Shown piece after piece: positions 8,507 to 16,266 of a DNA stretch of 23,238 nt. Origin of the DNA: a virus; IMG/VR virus record IMGVR_UViG_3300044301_000545, positions 1-23,238 of that record; one strand, 5' to 3'. Within the stretch, counting starts at the first letter, position 1, and every line of letters begins with the position of its first letter. Made by a program: the position numbers and the translations under genes. The notes beneath the pieces were generated by a model. The model was not told the origin of the DNA, did no database searches, and saw only the letters and a list, made by a program, of their open reading frames with translations.

Positions 8507-8736
8507 TATGCAAGTCCACTTTGTTTACTGTTAATAAGTTCTTGTTCCTCTACGGATTCAAACGAACAGACAATCTCTGGCACATCCAATGTATCGATCA
8601 TCGCCAGTAGGTTTGCAAGTTTTTTAAGCGCTTTGATGGATGTTTCGGTTTCAAAGTCTTTTTGTATTGACCTGCTCAATAATCTTATTGCACGAACCTC
8701 ATCCATCATTGTTTGCATTCTTTCCGCTAAATCCAT
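8506..8736 (-). CDS. Small helical protein of unknown function (76 aa)
   Basis: Acidic, fully helical-looking protein (MDLAERMQTMMDEVRAIRLL, then a Leu/Ile-rich segment and a C-terminal EEQELINSKQ). Its stop overlaps the start of the probable connector gene, so translational coupling is likely. It has no membrane segment. I do not recognise the family. It could be a small capsid or connector helper, but nothing in the sequence shows this. Confidence 0.7.
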   Translation of the reverse strand: MDLAERMQTMMDEVRAIRLLSRSIQKDFETETSIKALKKLANLLAMIDTLDVPEIVCSFESVEEQELINSKQSGLA

Positions 8737-8758
8737 TACTTAAACCCTTTTCGACTAC

Positions 8759-9244
8759 TTAACGTAGCCATTTAGTGACTTGTTCGACAAACTCATCTGC
8801 ATCGCCTTTACCACCAGCGTTGTAATAATCTTTCCAGTAATGCGACATTCCTTCTACGCTGCTAGGCATACGTTTAGGTACTCTCCAGTATTTAATACGA
8901 CAATGCACTATGCCTGCTGCAATATTCTTTTCTAATATCTCAGCCCAAACCTTATTGTCATAAGTTTGCCAATACTTCATATCAACCAAACTGGCATCAG
9001 CGCATTTTTGCATTAACTTTGGCCTATGTTTTAAGTAGTGCATACAATTATCTACGGCTGTGGCTGGCTCTACTTGAAAGAATGATTTAGCTGGACCATC
9101 ATTCATTTGTGTAATGTATTCATAGCGAGATTCTATTATGCCTGTGGCTAGTACCATATCTACGGCACTATCTGAAGCATACTTCTTGCCCATTGCGTTA
9201 CAAGTGCGCTGTATAATTGAGCGCATTTGCTTTATGCTAACCAT
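8759..9244 (-). CDS. Endolysin / lytic transglycosylase-like muramidase (161 aa)
   Basis: Lysozyme-fold enzyme predicted to cut the peptidoglycan glycan chain. The catalytic region reads ATGIIESRYEYITQMNDGPA followed by SFFQVEPATAVD. This is the pattern of the SLT/goose-lysozyme group: a catalytic Glu (E38) after a hydrophobic helix, then a GPA...FQ.EP.T motif. The C-terminal part is helical with Trp and Tyr residues (MSHYWKDYYNAGGKGDADEF). No signal peptide is visible, so release probably needs a holin, for which candidates lie just upstream. A virion-associated role is possible, but the context of small membrane proteins favours lysis. Confidence 0.82.
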   Translation of the reverse strand: MVSIKQMRSIIQRTCNAMGKKYASDSAVDMVLATGIIESRYEYITQMNDGPAKSFFQVEPATAVDNCMHYLKHRPKLMQKCADASLVDMKYWQTYDNKVWAEILEKNIAAGIVHCRIKYWRVPKRMPSSVEGMSHYWKDYYNAGGKGDADEFVEQVTKWLR

Positions 9245-9400
9245 TTAAAAGTTGTTTTCAATAAATGGCTTTACTTCATCGTTCCATATTTTGTCATCGT
9301 CTTTGCCTCTGCTTTGCTTGACTGCAAAGTCACCAATCATAATCATAAGCTTCTTCATGCCATGTTTTCTTACAAGTCTACCTACTAATCGTTTAAGCAT
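9245..9400 (-). CDS. Small basic protein next to the endolysin (51 aa)
   Basis: The frame begins MLKRLVGRLVRKHGMKKLMI and ends VKPFIENNF; its TAA is directly followed by the endolysin ATG. The first ~25 residues form an amphipathic, strongly basic helix, and the rest is acidic. It could sit on the inner membrane face or act with the lysis genes. No family recognised. The gapless join to the endolysin and the absence of any other frame here support it. Confidence 0.65.
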   Translation of the reverse strand: MLKRLVGRLVRKHGMKKLMIMIGDFAVKQSRGKDDDKIWNDEVKPFIENNF

Positions 9401-9401
9401 A

Positions 9402-9545
9402 TTATTTACCTGCTACTTTCTTGATACTAGACCATACGACATCTAATAGAATATCGTCTTTGTCTGTAGGGCTTAGTTTTACTAATTTTTCACATACCAT
9501 AAATCCTAGCAAAAACCATTCCCAATGTTGTGTAAAGAATTCCAT
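9402..9545 (-). CDS. Small membrane protein, holin candidate (47 aa)
   Basis: The frame begins MEFFTQHWEWFLLGFMVCEK. It has one hydrophobic segment (about residues 8-20) rich in Trp and Phe, then a polar part with LSPTDKDDILLDVVWSSIKK. A single membrane pass with a charged tail close to an endolysin is typical of small holin or lysis-accessory proteins. It lies between another membrane protein and the gene next to the endolysin. Role inferred from topology and place. Confidence 0.65.
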   Translation of the reverse strand: MEFFTQHWEWFLLGFMVCEKLVKLSPTDKDDILLDVVWSSIKKVAGK

Positions 9546-9547
9546 AA

Positions 9548-9772
9548 TTAACTCACTCCTTTTAACCATGCAAAAAGACTACTAAAAACAAAAGTAATCG
9601 TGGCCAGTATCCCTGCAAACCAAGATTGTTTATTCTCTAAAGCTCGCACTCTGCCATTTTGCGCTTTTATGTCTACTCTAATTTCTTTTGTAACCTCAAA
9701 ATGAGCCTGGTGCTTTTCTTCCAGTCTCGTTAAACGGTCAAGCATTTCATCGCGATACGCATCTAGTTTCAT
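9548..9772 (-). CDS. Coiled-coil protein with C-terminal membrane segment, XhlA-like (74 aa)
   Basis: Residues 1-48 form a charged helix with heptad character (DRLTRLEEKHQAHFEVTKEI, RVRALENKQSW), followed by a hydrophobic segment (GILATITFVFSSLFAWL) to the C-terminus. This layout, coiled coil then one membrane pass after an ALE..QSW junction, resembles XhlA-type lysis-associated proteins. The ATG overlaps the upstream stop (ATGA). It could be a holin partner. Confidence in the gene is good; confidence in the role is moderate. Confidence 0.72.
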   Translation of the reverse strand: MKLDAYRDEMLDRLTRLEEKHQAHFEVTKEIRVDIKAQNGRVRALENKQSWFAGILATITFVFSSLFAWLKGVS

Positions 9773-10026
9773 TTTGTTGACTTTCTACGCTGCTTAGAAC
9801 CGCGACCGTTACCAAGTTTTGCCTCAATATAATTTAATTGATCTGTAAGTTCGTCATTTAACTCTGCAAACTTTTCAATCATTAAATTCTTAGAATCAAT
9901 AAGTTTTATAATGATTTGATGTAAGTCATCAATCTTTTTATTTAACTCAGATGTCATCCATTTAAATGTCATCCATAATATTCCTGCTGCTAATCCAGCA
10001 AAACCTACTTCGGTCCAATTTTCCAC
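9769..10026 (-). CDS. Membrane-anchored coiled-coil protein (85 aa)
   Basis: Starts with GTG. Residues 6-24 are hydrophobic (EVGFAGLAAGILWMTFKWM), a likely membrane anchor. The rest is a coiled coil (KKIDDLHQIIIKLIDSKNLM, NYIEAKLG) ending in a basic tail (KQRRKST). The topology suggests an i-spanin-like or holin-accessory protein, but no family is recognised. It is the first gene after the terminator at 10041-10070. Confidence 0.7.
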   Translation of the reverse strand: MENWTEVGFAGLAAGILWMTFKWMTSELNKKIDDLHQIIIKLIDSKNLMIEKFAELNDELTDQLNYIEAKLGNGRGSKQRRKSTK

Positions 10027-10040
10027 TATATCTCTTTTCT

Positions 10041-10070
10041 AAAAACAAGGGGGAGACAAAGCTCCCCCTT
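10041..10070 (-). terminator. Rho-independent terminator
   Basis: Read on the minus strand, AAGGGGGAG (10070-10062) pairs perfectly with CTCCCCCTT (10055-10047) around a six-base loop, followed by GTTTTT. It lies just downstream of the gene ending at 10078 and probably stops or thins transcription before the holin/endolysin genes. Confidence 0.88.
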
Positions 10071-10077
10071 TAGGTTG

Positions 10078-10296
10078 TTATGCTTCTTCAGTTTCTAAAC
10101 TATTTTTTAAGCTAGAAACGAAGCTTTGTCTACCCATTTCCATCTGCTGAAGATTGAACTTTGCGTTGTCAACCTTGCGATTAAGGTCATTGATATGAGC
10201 GACCATTACCTTTTCTTCGTCTTTCATATCATTGATCTTATACTCTTTTTCATCGAGTACAAGAGTTGGTTCGTTTTGTTTCTCTTTTTTAGCCAT
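10078..10296 (-). CDS. Small acidic protein, DUF6447-like (72 aa)
   Basis: The sequence contains LVLDEKEYKINDMKDEEK, then a helical stretch ending in the pattern GRQSFVSSLKNSLE. This matches my recollection of the DUF6447 type found in marine phages: an I/L-x-hydrophobic-D-x-K-E-Y beta hairpin followed by two helices with a conserved GR..F...L. It has no membrane segment, unlike its neighbours, so it is probably cytoplasmic. Function unknown. A strong terminator follows its stop. Confidence 0.75.
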   Translation of the reverse strand: MAKKEKQNEPTLVLDEKEYKINDMKDEEKVMVAHINDLNRKVDNAKFNLQQMEMGRQSFVSSLKNSLETEEA

Positions 10297-10315
10297 TTTA
10301 AACTCCTGTTTATTG

Positions 10316-10573
10316 TTATTTGAAAATGTTTACTTTTTCCATTAGAGTTTTATTTTTTTCCTCTAATTCTTGTGTACGCTTCGCTTCTATTGCACTAATA
10401 CGACCATTTAGGTCGCCTATATCTTTTTCAATTATTTCTATATGTCTTTGGTTATCTGCCATACGCTTCTGGGCTTGGTAATAACTGCCGACAATAATTG
10501 TAACCAGCACCACAATCTGCACGAGCCATTTAATATTAATCGTGATAGCAAGGTCATCATTCAGGTTTGCCAT
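10316..10573 (-). CDS. Membrane-anchored coiled-coil protein (85 aa)
   Basis: Residues 14-31 are hydrophobic (IKWLVQIVVLVTIIVGSYY), forming one membrane pass. The remainder is a charged coiled coil (HIEIIEKDIGDLNGRISAIE). The pattern is that of i-spanin or XhlA-like accessory proteins. Its ATG lies inside the end of the previous gene (17-base overlap). Several neighbours share this layout although their sequences differ. Confidence 0.72.
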   Translation of the reverse strand: MANLNDDLAITINIKWLVQIVVLVTIIVGSYYQAQKRMADNQRHIEIIEKDIGDLNGRISAIEAKRTQELEEKNKTLMEKVNIFK

Positions 10574-10721
10574 CTATATCAAACTCCGTTGTGTCTGGTG
10601 GTAATTCTGTTTTAATTCCAATTCTTTCTTCAAACTTATTTACAGCAGGCTCTAGCGTGCCTTTTGCATCCGCAATTACAATCACAATCGCAGTCGCGCA
10701 TAATGCATAAAAAAATGTCAT
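10557..10721 (-). CDS. Small membrane-anchored or exported protein (54 aa)
   Basis: The frame starts MTFFYALCATAIVIVIADAK, a hydrophobic N-terminus that may be an anchor or a signal peptide, followed by a mostly acidic polar tail with a Pro pair (KTELPPDTTEF). It overlaps the previous gene by ATGA and the next by 17 bases, so it is embedded in a coupled chain. There is a Cys at position 8, but it is too early for a lipobox. No family recognised. Confidence 0.65.
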   Translation of the reverse strand: MTFFYALCATAIVIVIADAKGTLEPAVNKFEERIGIKTELPPDTTEFDIDGKPE

Positions 10722-10993
10722 TTTTTTCCATCTCTTAATCTCATAATCTCTACTTCAATTCTTCTAATTTTTTCATCTTGTCTAACATCGCTTGGTATTG
10801 GCAGATCTTGCATCGCTTTCATTTCTTCAATAGAGGTCTCATTCCCTTGCGCTTGATGCTCTAAAAAACTAATTCTAGTATTTAGTTGTCCATAGCCCCA
10901 GACCATTGCAGAAATAAAACCCACCGCTTGTATTAACATCGGAAGACTAATATTGAAACTAGAATTTTCTCCTATAGGTTGCTTATTTGTCAT
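10718..10993 (-). CDS. Membrane protein with coiled-coil tail (91 aa)
   Basis: I chose the ATG at 10993, giving MTNKQPIGENSSFNISLPML, rather than the earlier GTG at 11029, which has no ribosome site and would run through another small frame. A hydrophobic segment (LPMLIQAVGFISAMVWGYG) is followed by a coiled coil (LNTRISFLEHQAQGNE) and a basic C-terminus (RLRDGKK). The topology is like the other accessory membrane proteins nearby. The stop overlaps the next ATG (ATGA). Confidence 0.7.
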   Translation of the reverse strand: MTNKQPIGENSSFNISLPMLIQAVGFISAMVWGYGQLNTRISFLEHQAQGNETSIEEMKAMQDLPIPSDVRQDEKIRRIEVEIMRLRDGKK

Positions 10994-11063
10994 AATAACA
11001 CATAAAATAAATAGCAGTCGCAAACACACAGAGTGCTATTGCCTGTAAAGCTATTTCATTCAT
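10983..11063 (-). CDS. Micro membrane peptide bridging two genes (26 aa)
   Basis: The frame begins MNEIALQAIALCVFATAIYF and ends MCYYDK. It is almost entirely a single hydrophobic helix. Its start overlaps the previous stop by 8 bases, and its stop falls 11 bases inside the next gene, so it exactly bridges the gap. This favours a coupled micro-gene over an N-terminal extension of the next gene. Supported only by arrangement and hydrophobicity. Confidence 0.45.
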   Translation of the reverse strand: MNEIALQAIALCVFATAIYFMCYYDK

Positions 11064-11340
11064 TTTTTGGTCTTGGTCTTGGCTTTGGCTTTTTATTAAT
11101 AACAATACTTTTAGTATAAACAGGTTTTATATGCGGTCTTGTTTCCCAGTATCTATAATCATCTGTATTCCAACCAATCGCTATTGCATTTGGATAATAT
11201 CTATGTGCAAAAGCATCTGATCTATACACCTTGATCACCCTGCCACTATCAGAATAAGTTATAACCTCAGATGGTACAGGTTCGCCCATATCGCCACTAA
11301 GAGCATAGCCTAAAATTAATCCTAGCATAAACTGTATCAT
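11056..11340 (-). CDS. Exported or anchored protein with Pro/Lys/Arg tail (94 aa)
   Basis: The ATG at 11340 overlaps the previous stop (TGATG); a TTG one codon earlier is less likely. The N-terminus (MIQFMLGLILGYALSG) is a signal peptide or anchor. The middle is Tyr-rich and probably beta (SGRVIKVYRSDAFAHRYYPN), and the C-terminus is KKPKPRPRPKNE. No lipobox Cys is visible, so it is not an ordinary Rz1 lipoprotein, although the overlap with a preceding membrane/coiled-coil gene resembles an Rz/Rz1 arrangement. Confidence 0.68.
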   Translation of the reverse strand: MIQFMLGLILGYALSGDMGEPVPSEVITYSDSGRVIKVYRSDAFAHRYYPNAIAIGWNTDDYRYWETRPHIKPVYTKSIVINKKPKPRPRPKNE

Positions 11341-11615
11341 CAATTACTACCGTTGTTTATGCGTTGTGCATCTATATAAAGTTTATTAAAATCCATTGCT
11401 GTAGAATCAAGCTGTAGCTGGATCAGTTTAAATAAGCTATCCACTTCAAATGCGTTTCTTGTTACCTCTGCATTTAATTCATCTCTGGTTTTCCCAAAGT
11501 AAAATTCATCTGCACAACTAATAGCTGTAAAGACAAAAGCAAGAGTAAATGCAATGATTACCAGCACATTGACCGCTTTGTCAAAGTTTGCAAATTGGCT
11601 TAATTTTTTACGCAT
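11340..11615 (-). CDS. Membrane-anchored helical protein, possible i-spanin-like (91 aa)
   Basis: A short basic start (MRKKLSQFANFDKA) precedes one hydrophobic segment (VNVLVIIAFTLAFVFTAISC), then a charged helical region (RDELNAEVTRNAFEVDSLFK). This N-in, C-out layout with a periplasmic helix suits an i-spanin. Cys follows AIS, a poor lipobox. Its ATG lies within the last codons of the fibre gene (8-base overlap), so it may be co-translated with it. Role uncertain. Confidence 0.68.
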   Translation of the reverse strand: MRKKLSQFANFDKAVNVLVIIAFTLAFVFTAISCADEFYFGKTRDELNAEVTRNAFEVDSLFKLIQLQLDSTAMDFNKLYIDAQRINNGSN

Positions 11616-14600
11616 TTTCTAAAGCTTCTACTTTTGCTGATAGTTCTTGAACTGCTTTAATTAGTGGTGCTATTAAGTCATTATAATTAAGACCATATTC
11701 TCCATCTTTATCGCCAAATACAGAATCTTTAAGTTTTCCATCTTTTAAATCTTGGGCTATTAGTCCATAATGTTTTTTATTATAATCATCATGTGTTTCT
11801 TCAAGATTTTTTATATTATAAGATTTTGGCTTTAATGTATTAACAAAGTCAATACCTAAATCACAATCTTTTATATTTTCTTTCTTTGTTTCATCTGATA
11901 CAACAACAGAATTTGCTGTATATAAAACTGATACTTGCCTTGCACTGCTTCCAATGTTGTAAGTATTATCAGCTTCAGGAATAATACTACCAGCTGCTGG
12001 AATATTCCATCTCGCTGTAGCAGCTGAAGTTCCGCTATTAGTTTTGAAAACAATTCTGCCTGGCATATCGTTACCACCTGGAGTTCCATCTACCTCAACA
12101 TCTATACTTGCAGCTACTGTATTAATATCAGTACCATCAGCACCACAAAAGAACAAAGCACCAAGCCTATCACCATCGGCAGCAACAGTAGACGAACCAT
12201 CTGAAGTACCTCTACTTCTTCCAAAAAATATTATTGGTGCAGCTCCAGATGATGTTCCTGTATTCCCCACTAATGACATTGAAGAAGTATCGTAAGATGT
12301 TCCTTCAACTTGGAATTGTGAACTAACTCCTGACATTTCTCTTATAGCTCCACTTCCTACTAAAACTCTGCCATCAGATTTAAATGTAGTTGATTGTGAG
12401 CCATTAGTATATACTCTTAAATCACCGCCATGTCCACTTGAAGAAATACCTGTATCAGCACCTGCTAAGGCTGTTCCTGTAAAATATATTCCACCTGTTG
12501 ATTTTACAACACTATCAGATTCAAGTGTAAGGTGTTCAGTCATTGTTCCTGCCTTCATTGTTCTAAAAGTTATAGAACCATCTTCAGTTGTATCACTATT
12601 ATCTACGATGTTTGCCCTTATATCTGCATAGGTTGTTGCTTCTGAGGCACTATTATTAGCAACGAAAGCTGTGGTGTGTATTAACTGACCATCTGTGCTT
12701 CTATCACTATAGAATTGTGCATAAGTATCATCTCCAGTTGGAGCATCTACTTTAAACTGTCCAGTAATTTTTGTTTGTGCGCTTGTAACCTCTATTCTTT
12801 CAGCTCCACCAGTTGCAAATCTTAATGTATTAGCAGTTCCTCTGTACATTCCTGTATCTGTATCTGAGTTAAATGAATAGGTTGGTGTACTTGCTGAACC
12901 TGCTGAATCATTAATTGCGAATTTTCCTTCACCATAATGGTATATATCTCCTGTGCCACCTGAAGAACCAAATTGAACATCGCCATTTGCTTTAATTCTA
13001 AGTCTTTCAATTAAACTGCCAGAAGGTGCTGTTCTGAATACAAATTCCCCATCATCTTTGTTTGTTGTATCTGAACCACTAACAATTAGCATATCACCTA
13101 CTGAAGTCCCATTCCATTTACCAACTATTCCCATAATTGTAGAATCAGCACTACTTCTATTAGCATCACCATCAATTTGAGAACCAGAATTTCCTGTATT
13201 TTTCATTAACATTGTTGTTGATGTAGCTGACTCTAAATGTAGTTGATTTGACGGATCGTTCGTACCAATACCAGTACGACCTCCTCCTTTTACTGAAAAT
13301 AAATCATTTGCATCTTTGTCTTGTACTCTTAATGAATAATCTGCATTATCAGCACCACCTTTGACAAACGCTCCCCAGCCTGTTGCTGATGTATTAGTAA
13401 ACGATCCTATATATGCACTACCTGTTGAACCTGAAACAGTCAATGTACTTGCCATATCTACAGCACCATCAATATCTACTACATCTAAGTTAGCTGTACC
13501 ATCTACATCTATATCGCCAGAAATATCCAAAGACGTTGCTTCAATCTCACCACTTGCTTTCATCGTTACGCCATCACCACCAGCAACTCTAAATATTATT
13601 TCATCATCTGTACTAAATTTGATTTGATTGTCTGCATCTCTACCAGCTACTAAACTTGCGTTCAATATTGATGTTAATCCAGTTTGTGAAGCATCTACTG
13701 CAAAATCTATATTGTCGTTTGTTGTATCATAAGTAACAGTAATTCCACTTTCAGTATTACTGCTGACCATATTTGTTCCGACTGTATCTCTAATATATGT
13801 GGCTAACGCTACGCTTTCTACTGTTATTGCATCAGCTTCTAAAGTTCCATCTACATCTACATTACCAGATATATCAAGCGATCCAAAAGCACCAACACCA
13901 GTTGTTGTTATATTGCTTGAGCCAGTATCTATTGTGCCAAATCCGCTTGTAATACTTCCTGAATTTAATGCTCCAGTTGTAACAATATTTGAGCCACCAA
14001 CATTATGACTTGCGAAATATGTAGAAACTGTATCTACATTTGTCATTCGCATTGTACCGCCATCGTTGATTAAAATACCATCTCCAGATGCTACAGCAGT
14101 TGTGCCTCTAGCTGTTCCCCCATCAATTAAATTTATTTCTTCTGGAGTTGCTGAGATTGCAGTTGTTGTAGCTGCTGCCAAGACTGGAATATATCCGCCT
14201 TGATTGATTAAATATTGCGTATGATCAGAAGTAGGATCTACTATGCTCAAAGTTGTTTCGCTTGAATCGGCAGTTGCCCCTTCAAATACAATCGCATTTT
14301 GAGCATTCATTGTTACCGTATCTACTGTAGTTGTAGTTCCAGCTACGCTTAAATTTGGTACTCTTAAAGTTTCGGTGCTTGGATTATAATAAAGTGAACC
14401 AGTATCGTCTAATAAAGCATTTGATTCATCATTAAAGACTACAGGGAAATTTGTATTTGCTGTGCTATTAGTAACCGTAACCGTAGTTGCTAAAGTTGCC
14501 GTATCAGCATTACCAGTTACCGCACCAGTAATTGGTCCAGCAAAAGCATCTGCTGTAACCGTTCCATCAAAGAAAGCATCTTTAAATTCATTATCAGACT

Positions 14601-16218
14601 TACCAAGATCAATTATGTTATCTGAACCTGGATATAAAGCACCATCTTCAAGGATTAATTGTTTTTCATTCCCTGCGTAAAAATTAATTTTATCAGCATC
14701 TTCAAAATCTATTTTAGTCTGATCATCTTCACCGATCTTAATATCAGTTGCTAGTAGTGAAGTGATCCCTGTTTGTGCTGCATCTACTGAAAGATCAACG
14801 GTGTTATCACTATCTTGGAATGTTACCGTTATTCCGCTTTCGGTATTGCTAGAGAACATTCCTCCAGCTTGGTCTGTAATATATTCAGCTAATGTCGTTC
14901 CATCAACGGTGATTGCATCGGCTTCTAATGTGCCGTCTATATCCGCATCTCCAGAGATGTCTAAACTTGTGGCATCTACTTCACCCGCTACTGTTACAAC
15001 ACCGCTAGTAAGGGTGATTAGATCCGTATCTCCTGTATGGCCTATTGTCGTTCCGTCAATAGCTATATTATCAACTGTTAATGCCGTAAGTGTTCCCAGG
15101 CTTGTAACATTTCCCTGGGCTGCTGTGTTTAATGTTCCAGCAAAAAGTGTAGAAGTCAAAAGACCGCTAGAGGGATTGTATGTTAATCCTGTATCTGATT
15201 CAGCACCTTGCGAGCCTGTCGCTCCATCAACAAAGATTGGATAAACCGTTTCATCAGAGGAATTATTAGCGGAAACCGTAATGTTATCTGCTGTACCAGT
15301 TGTATCTTGATTAAGTGTGCCAATTACAAAGTCTAAAGTATTATCACTATCTTCGTATGTAACTGTGATGTTGGTTTCTGTATTAGAGCCTACCATCGCT
15401 CCGACAGTATCGGCTATGTATTCATTTAAAGCCGTACCATCCACCGTATAAGCATCGGCTTCCATTGTTCCGTCAATATCAGCATTACCGCTAATATCTA
15501 ATGAGGCAAAAGTTCCTACGCCTGTCGTGGTTATATTTTCATCTCCGAAGCTTATTGTGCCTGAGGAATCGGTTATTGAGCCGTTGGCAATCGTTACATT
15601 TCCGATAGTAGAACCTGATACCTGGCTTGAAGTCTGAGCAAAGGTTACTCCGCCACCGTCAGCGATGGTCATGGCTAAATCACCATCGGTGTAGTCTATT
15701 GTTGCTGTTTCGATTGATCCTGCGACATTAAAATCACCGCTAGAATCGATAGCTGCTAATGTGCTGGAGGCATCTTTAAATGATATGTCTCCGCCATCTG
15801 CGTTAAATTCTATATCCCCTGCTACATCTACGGTTAAATTACCGCTTGCGACATCGATTTCAGTCGCATCTGAAAAATAGAGGTCTCCCTCTAGGTATAA
15901 ATCTTGCCAAGCATAGCTAGACGAACCAATATCATAGGTGTCATCTGCTGCTGGAATTAAGTTTGAATCGATTGATCCTGTGATAGTAACCGTATCACCA
16001 GAAGCATCTCCTAGATCTACGTTGCCAGTAAGTGATACATTTGCTGCTGTAACCGTTCCTGTAGCGGTAATGTGCCGAAATCCTGTAATATCTTTATTAG
16101 AATCGACAACGACAGCTTTACTAGCTGCAACCGTTCCTGCGGTCACATCGCTTGAATTTGCTCTGGATACTGCGCTGTCAATCTGAGCGCCAGTATAATC
16201 TGAATTGTAATTAGCCAT
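11608..16218 (-). CDS. Tail fibre with C-terminal S74 intramolecular chaperone (1536 aa)
   Basis: Probably the receptor-binding fibre. Residues 1 to about 900 are built of degenerate repeats with motifs such as SLDISGNADIDGT, EADAITVDGT and SNTESGITVT, typical of beta-helical fibres. From about 1441 the sequence SDETKKENIKDCDLG begins a Peptidase_S74 / endosialidase chaperone domain, with the Ser-Lys pair (S1441, K1446) expected to cut the chaperone off after trimerisation. The conserved YGLIAQDLKDG and final coiled coil (AVQELSAKVEALENA) are also present. A strong AGGGGA ribosome site precedes the ATG. The gene lies between the capsid and lysis genes rather than after the tape measure. Confidence 0.92.
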   Translation of the reverse strand: MANYNSDYTGAQIDSAVSRANSSDVTAGTVAASKAVVVDSNKDITGFRHITATGTVTAANVSLTGNVDLGDASGDTVTITGSIDSNLIPAADDTYDIGSSSYAWQDLYLEGDLYFSDATEIDVASGNLTVDVAGDIEFNADGGDISFKDASSTLAAIDSSGDFNVAGSIETATIDYTDGDLAMTIADGGGVTFAQTSSQVSGSTIGNVTIANGSITDSSGTISFGDENITTTGVGTFASLDISGNADIDGTMEADAYTVDGTALNEYIADTVGAMVGSNTETNITVTYEDSDNTLDFVIGTLNQDTTGTADNITVSANNSSDETVYPIFVDGATGSQGAESDTGLTYNPSSGLLTSTLFAGTLNTAAQGNVTSLGTLTALTVDNIAIDGTTIGHTGDTDLITLTSGVVTVAGEVDATSLDISGDADIDGTLEADAITVDGTTLAEYITDQAGGMFSSNTESGITVTFQDSDNTVDLSVDAAQTGITSLLATDIKIGEDDQTKIDFEDADKINFYAGNEKQLILEDGALYPGSDNIIDLGKSDNEFKDAFFDGTVTADAFAGPITGAVTGNADTATLATTVTVTNSTANTNFPVVFNDESNALLDDTGSLYYNPSTETLRVPNLSVAGTTTTVDTVTMNAQNAIVFEGATADSSETTLSIVDPTSDHTQYLINQGGYIPVLAAATTTAISATPEEINLIDGGTARGTTAVASGDGILINDGGTMRMTNVDTVSTYFASHNVGGSNIVTTGALNSGSITSGFGTIDTGSSNITTTGVGAFGSLDISGNVDVDGTLEADAITVESVALATYIRDTVGTNMVSSNTESGITVTYDTTNDNIDFAVDASQTGLTSILNASLVAGRDADNQIKFSTDDEIIFRVAGGDGVTMKASGEIEATSLDISGDIDVDGTANLDVVDIDGAVDMASTLTVSGSTGSAYIGSFTNTSATGWGAFVKGGADNADYSLRVQDKDANDLFSVKGGGRTGIGTNDPSNQLHLESATSTTMLMKNTGNSGSQIDGDANRSSADSTIMGIVGKWNGTSVGDMLIVSGSDTTNKDDGEFVFRTAPSGSLIERLRIKANGDVQFGSSGGTGDIYHYGEGKFAINDSAGSASTPTYSFNSDTDTGMYRGTANTLRFATGGAERIEVTSAQTKITGQFKVDAPTGDDTYAQFYSDRSTDGQLIHTTAFVANNSASEATTYADIRANIVDNSDTTEDGSITFRTMKAGTMTEHLTLESDSVVKSTGGIYFTGTALAGADTGISSSGHGGDLRVYTNGSQSTTFKSDGRVLVGSGAIREMSGVSSQFQVEGTSYDTSSMSLVGNTGTSSGAAPIIFFGRSRGTSDGSSTVAADGDRLGALFFCGADGTDINTVAASIDVEVDGTPGGNDMPGRIVFKTNSGTSAATARWNIPAAGSIIPEADNTYNIGSSARQVSVLYTANSVVVSDETKKENIKDCDLGIDFVNTLKPKSYNIKNLEETHDDYNKKHYGLIAQDLKDGKLKDSVFGDKDGEYGLNYNDLIAPLIKAVQELSAKVEALENA
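13675..13890 (-). repeat. Fibre repeat unit, copy 3
   Basis: One of three related segments of about 200 bases within the fibre gene. Each encodes, in order, a Q-T-G/L-type lead, a D..D..NIDF-like strand, SNTESGITVTY-like sequence, a YI.DT-type strand and LEADAIT, ending in a LDISG.VD motif. The copies have diverged at DNA level, so they come from old duplications. Confidence 0.7.
14765..14965 (-). repeat. Fibre repeat unit, copy 2
   Basis: Same module as the unit at 13675-13890. It encodes SNTESGITVTFQDSDNTVDL, then AEYITDQAGGM and LDISGDADIDGTLEADAITV (listed here in non-collinear order). The near identity of the protein motifs to the other copies, with many silent base changes, shows selection on the protein. 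Confidence 0.7.
15325..15510 (-). repeat. Fibre repeat unit, copy 1
   Basis: The copy nearest the N-terminus. It encodes SLDISGNADIDGTMEADAYT, then LNEYIADTVGAM and SNTETNITVTYEDSDNTLDF. Shorter pieces of the same module (SLDISGDIDVDGT) recur near 13485-13535. Confidence 0.7.
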
Positions 16219-16266
16219 TTATGTTCCCCTGTTAATAGACTTCAATTAAAGAGGATTAGACTACAC

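Noticed and set aside
10994-11029. GTG start at 11029 for the membrane protein ending at 10718.
   Set aside because: No ribosome site, and the extension runs through a better-placed micro-gene; ATG 10993 gives a normal N-terminus.
14762-15244. Plus-strand 160-codon open frame inside the fibre gene, and other plus-strand frames.
   Set aside because: They are antisense shadows of the repetitive fibre and other genes, without ribosome sites or recognisable domains.
12300-16200. CRISPR-like array suggested by repeated motifs.
   Set aside because: Repeats are diverged, in frame and explained by fibre protein modules; there is no fixed repeat/spacer pattern.
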